Assembly (NCBI GenBank): GCA_016192065.1
Contig: JACPUX010000059.1
Location: 1 to 49,611, forward strand
Reading direction: 5' to 3'
Origin: Betaproteobacteria bacterium
GTDB lineage: Bacteria > Pseudomonadota > Gammaproteobacteria > Burkholderiales > Casimicrobiaceae
Length of the DNA: 49,611 nucleotides
Shown one piece after another: positions 48,006 through 49,611 of the stretch; position 1 is the first letter of the stretch; each line of letters begins with the position of its first letter. Under the pieces are notes generated by a model. The model ran no database searches, was not told the DNA's origin, and was given only the letters and a program-made list of their open reading frames with translations. The translations under genes were made by a program, and so were the position numbers.

Positions 48006-48220
48006 ACCCTCGTATGAGCCGCGCCGCGGCCCAGCGTAGCGGCGACACTCCAGCCGACCAAACGCCCGCCGCCGACACCCGCGCAGGCGCTTTGCCTATC
48101 GGTCCGGTGATCGACAGTCGCACCCTCTTTTGTTTCTCGCGCGTGCTGACCATCGAGCACGGGGGCGAGCGCTACGCGCTGCGTTTGACGCGGGCCAACA
48201 AACTGATTCTGACCAAATGA
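48002..48220 (+). CDS. hemP: Hemin uptake protein HemP
   Basis: 72 aa. The conserved C-terminal half is present: IDSRTLF, then RVLTIEHGGERYALRLTRAN and KLILTK. HemP proteins bind DNA or assist expression of heme receptors in some betaproteobacteria. It overlaps the broken tonB by four bases and sits before a TonB-dependent receptor, under the Fur promoter. Confidence 0.9.
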   Translation: MNPRMSRAAAQRSGDTPADQTPAADTRAGALPIGPVIDSRTLFCFSRVLTIEHGGERYALRLTRANKLILTK

Positions 48221-48746
48221 ATGTCTTGTACCACCAAGGTCCCTTCCGCAGCTTGCAATCGTCACCTATTCGGCGTGACCGCCTTTGACCAGGGCCGCCT
48301 CATCACCGTGGCGCGCAATCCGCTGCTGAGCCCCGTTCAGCGCCGGGACGTGACTGTCATCAGCAACCCCGGAAAACCCGACATGGAAATGAGCGTCAAA
48401 AAAGGCGAACGCATCGACCGCTACCGAGCCAGATCTCATCAGCCACGGCGCCTACGGGCGCGTCAAGGATTGGTGCAAACGCCGTCGCACACTCTGCTTG
48501 TTTGCCAGAAGCCCTGGCGTTACCGCGTTTTCGCGGTGCCTTGCATCCATGGTGGGCGAGTCGGTGGAAGCCAAGCCGATCGTGTGAAACGACCGATGCA
48601 ACGAACCCCAGCGCATGTTCTGGCTGAGTTGGTCGCACCGACGAAGCCGCGACCAATTGCCGCATGCGACAAAATGACTCGGGGTAACCGCTCTGCTTGC
48701 GGTTATCTTCTCCCGGTTTCGTTGCTTACAACCCTGGGGGAAGAAA
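48221..48746 (+). other. About 525 bp between hemP and the receptor, no clear gene
   Basis: The frame following hemP is open and has protein-like stretches early (FGVTAFDQGRLITVARNP, then VTVISNPGKPDMEMSVKKGE), then loses quality near 48425, where another frame reads PDLISHGAYGRVKDWCKRR. This suggests a decayed gene, perhaps frameshifted, but I cannot name it. Before the receptor lies a stem-loop at 48683-48707. Confidence 0.45.
48683..48707 (+). promoter_or_regulatory. Stem-loop upstream of the receptor gene
   Basis: GGTAACCGC-TCTGCTT-GCGGTTATC, nine pairs with one G-U. It ends 39 bp before the receptor start. No T tract of terminator length follows, so a leader structure or RNA stability element is possible. 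Confidence 0.4.
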
Positions 48747-49611
48747 TTGAAAGTTGCACCAGCGCTGGGCGGATTGCTGGCCCTGAGCGGCGCCGTTGCC
48801 GCGGCCTCGGCCGAAGAAACCAAACACACCCGCCTCGACGAGGTGAGCGTCACCGCCACGCGTGAGGCGCGCGCCACTGCGCAAGTGCCCCAGGCCATCT
48901 CCGTGGTGAGCAAGGAGCAGATGGACCAGCGCAAGATGTTCAACGTCAAGGAGGCGCTGCAAGAAATCCCGGGTGTTCTGATCGACAGCAAAAACGGCGG
49001 CTTCGATGCCCGGCTCATCATCCGCGGCGCGGGGCTCAAGGCGGCCTACGGCATACGCGAGATCATGGTGCTGCGCGACGGCGTGCCGTTGACCGACCCC
49101 GACAGCATGACCCGCCTCGATTTCGTCGATACCCTGGACATCGAACGCATCGAAGTGGCCAAGGGCCCGGGCAATCTCTTCGCCTCGGGGAGCGCCGGCG
49201 GCGCCATTCAAATATTCTCCAAATCAGTTTTCGACCAAAGCGGCAACAACTTCCGCGCGGGCTTGGGCAGCGAAGACACCCAAAACTATCACCTACGCTT
49301 CGGGCGCAAAATCGGCGAAAACCAGGCCTTTGCCTTGACCGCCACCCATCGCAAGCAGGACAACGACTGGCGCGCCTGGAACCAATTCGACACCACCCAA
49401 ACCTCGGTGAAACACGGCTGGGCCTTCGACTCGGGCGACGTGCTGGAAAGCGAAGTGTCCTATTCCGAAGCCAACATGCAATTGCCTGGCAGCATGGATC
49501 GCGCACTCTTCGATCAGTTCGCCGCCAGCGGCGAGCAGACCGGCACCTCCGAGCCCTGGAAACACTCCGGGCGCTATTCCAAGATCGGCTTCTTCAACAC
49601 CAAGCTGGAGA
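48747..49611 (+). CDS. TonB-dependent outer-membrane receptor, 5' part
   Basis: 288 codons are visible before the window ends. A TTG start after GGGGGAAGAAA gives a signal peptide (APALGGLLALSGAVAAASA). A TonB box follows (RLDEVSVTAT), then the plug domain: QVPQAISVVSKEQMDQRK, ALQEIPGV, IRGAGLKAAYGIREIMVLRD and IEVAKGPGNLFASGSAGGAI. The barrel begins near residue 160. With hemP and a Fur box upstream it probably imports heme or a siderophore. The remaining barrel lies beyond the right edge. Confidence 0.9.
   Translation, partial: MKVAPALGGLLALSGAVAAASAEETKHTRLDEVSVTATREARATAQVPQAISVVSKEQMDQRKMFNVKEALQEIPGVLIDSKNGGFDARLIIRGAGLKAAYGIREIMVLRDGVPLTDPDSMTRLDFVDTLDIERIEVAKGPGNLFASGSAGGAIQIFSKSVFDQSGNNFRAGLGSEDTQNYHLRFGRKIGENQAFALTATHRKQDNDWRAWNQFDTTQTSVKHGWAFDSGDVLESEVSYSEANMQLPGSMDRALFDQFAASGEQTGTSEPWKHSGRYSKIGFFNTKLE

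Noticed and set aside
48221..48865. 214-residue frame directly after hemP
   Set aside because: It runs over 100 bases into the receptor gene in a different frame and turns Arg- and Pro-rich after about 65 residues.

Overview
The window looks like a high-GC betaproteobacterial chromosome segment. The evidence is the gene order tRNA-Val, thrS, infC, rpmI, rplT, pheS, pheT, ihfA, merR-type gene, tRNA-Pro; a betaproteobacterial proteasome homolog (BPH) gene; and a Fur-controlled tonB-hemP-receptor locus. The genus cannot be fixed from sequence alone; a member of the Rhodocyclales or a related order is a guess.

Positions 1-9600 are an accessory, defence-flavoured region. It opens inside a type I-F-like CRISPR array (28-bp repeats, 32-bp spacers) with its leader off the left edge. 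The last repeat has been split by an IS630-family element (939-2036) whose transposase needs a -1 frameshift. Beyond the IS are poorly known genes: an IS-truncated hypothetical, a PcfJ-like protein, a protein with two ribbon-helix-helix-like segments, a remnant of a DUF4143 ATPase, an HI1419/HI1420-type toxin-antitoxin pair, a zinc-ribbon protein and a Nudix hydrolase with an extra N-terminal domain. About 1 kb without recognisable genes follows and contains a tRNA-3'-end-like sequence that could be an old attachment site.

Positions 9600-31000 are mostly metabolic and regulatory genes. They include an aryl-CoA ligase plus ABC binding protein divergent from an unusual two-HTH TetR regulator, leuA behind a leucine-rich leader peptide and attenuator-like hairpin, a secreted DUF5648 protein, malate synthase (aceB), 2,4-dienoyl-CoA reductase (fadH), a LiaI/LiaF-like membrane pair upstream of a LytS/LytTR two-component system, ylqF, an acyl-CoA synthetase, a coiled-coil protein, a paiB-like gene, BPH, gluQ and a lytic transglycosylase.

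Positions 31000-40530 are the core translation cluster, read leftward: tRNA-Val, thrS, infC (apparent AUA start), rpmI, rplT, pheST, ihfA, MerR-type regulator, tRNA-Pro and proS. Positions 41350-47590 hold a deacetylase pair, rsgA, phhB, a small cytochrome c, an M48 protease, orn and a zinc-ribbon Nudix enzyme. The right end is an iron/heme uptake locus: a textbook Fur-box promoter, a tonB gene broken by an internal deletion, hemP, and the start of a TonB-dependent receptor that runs off the window.
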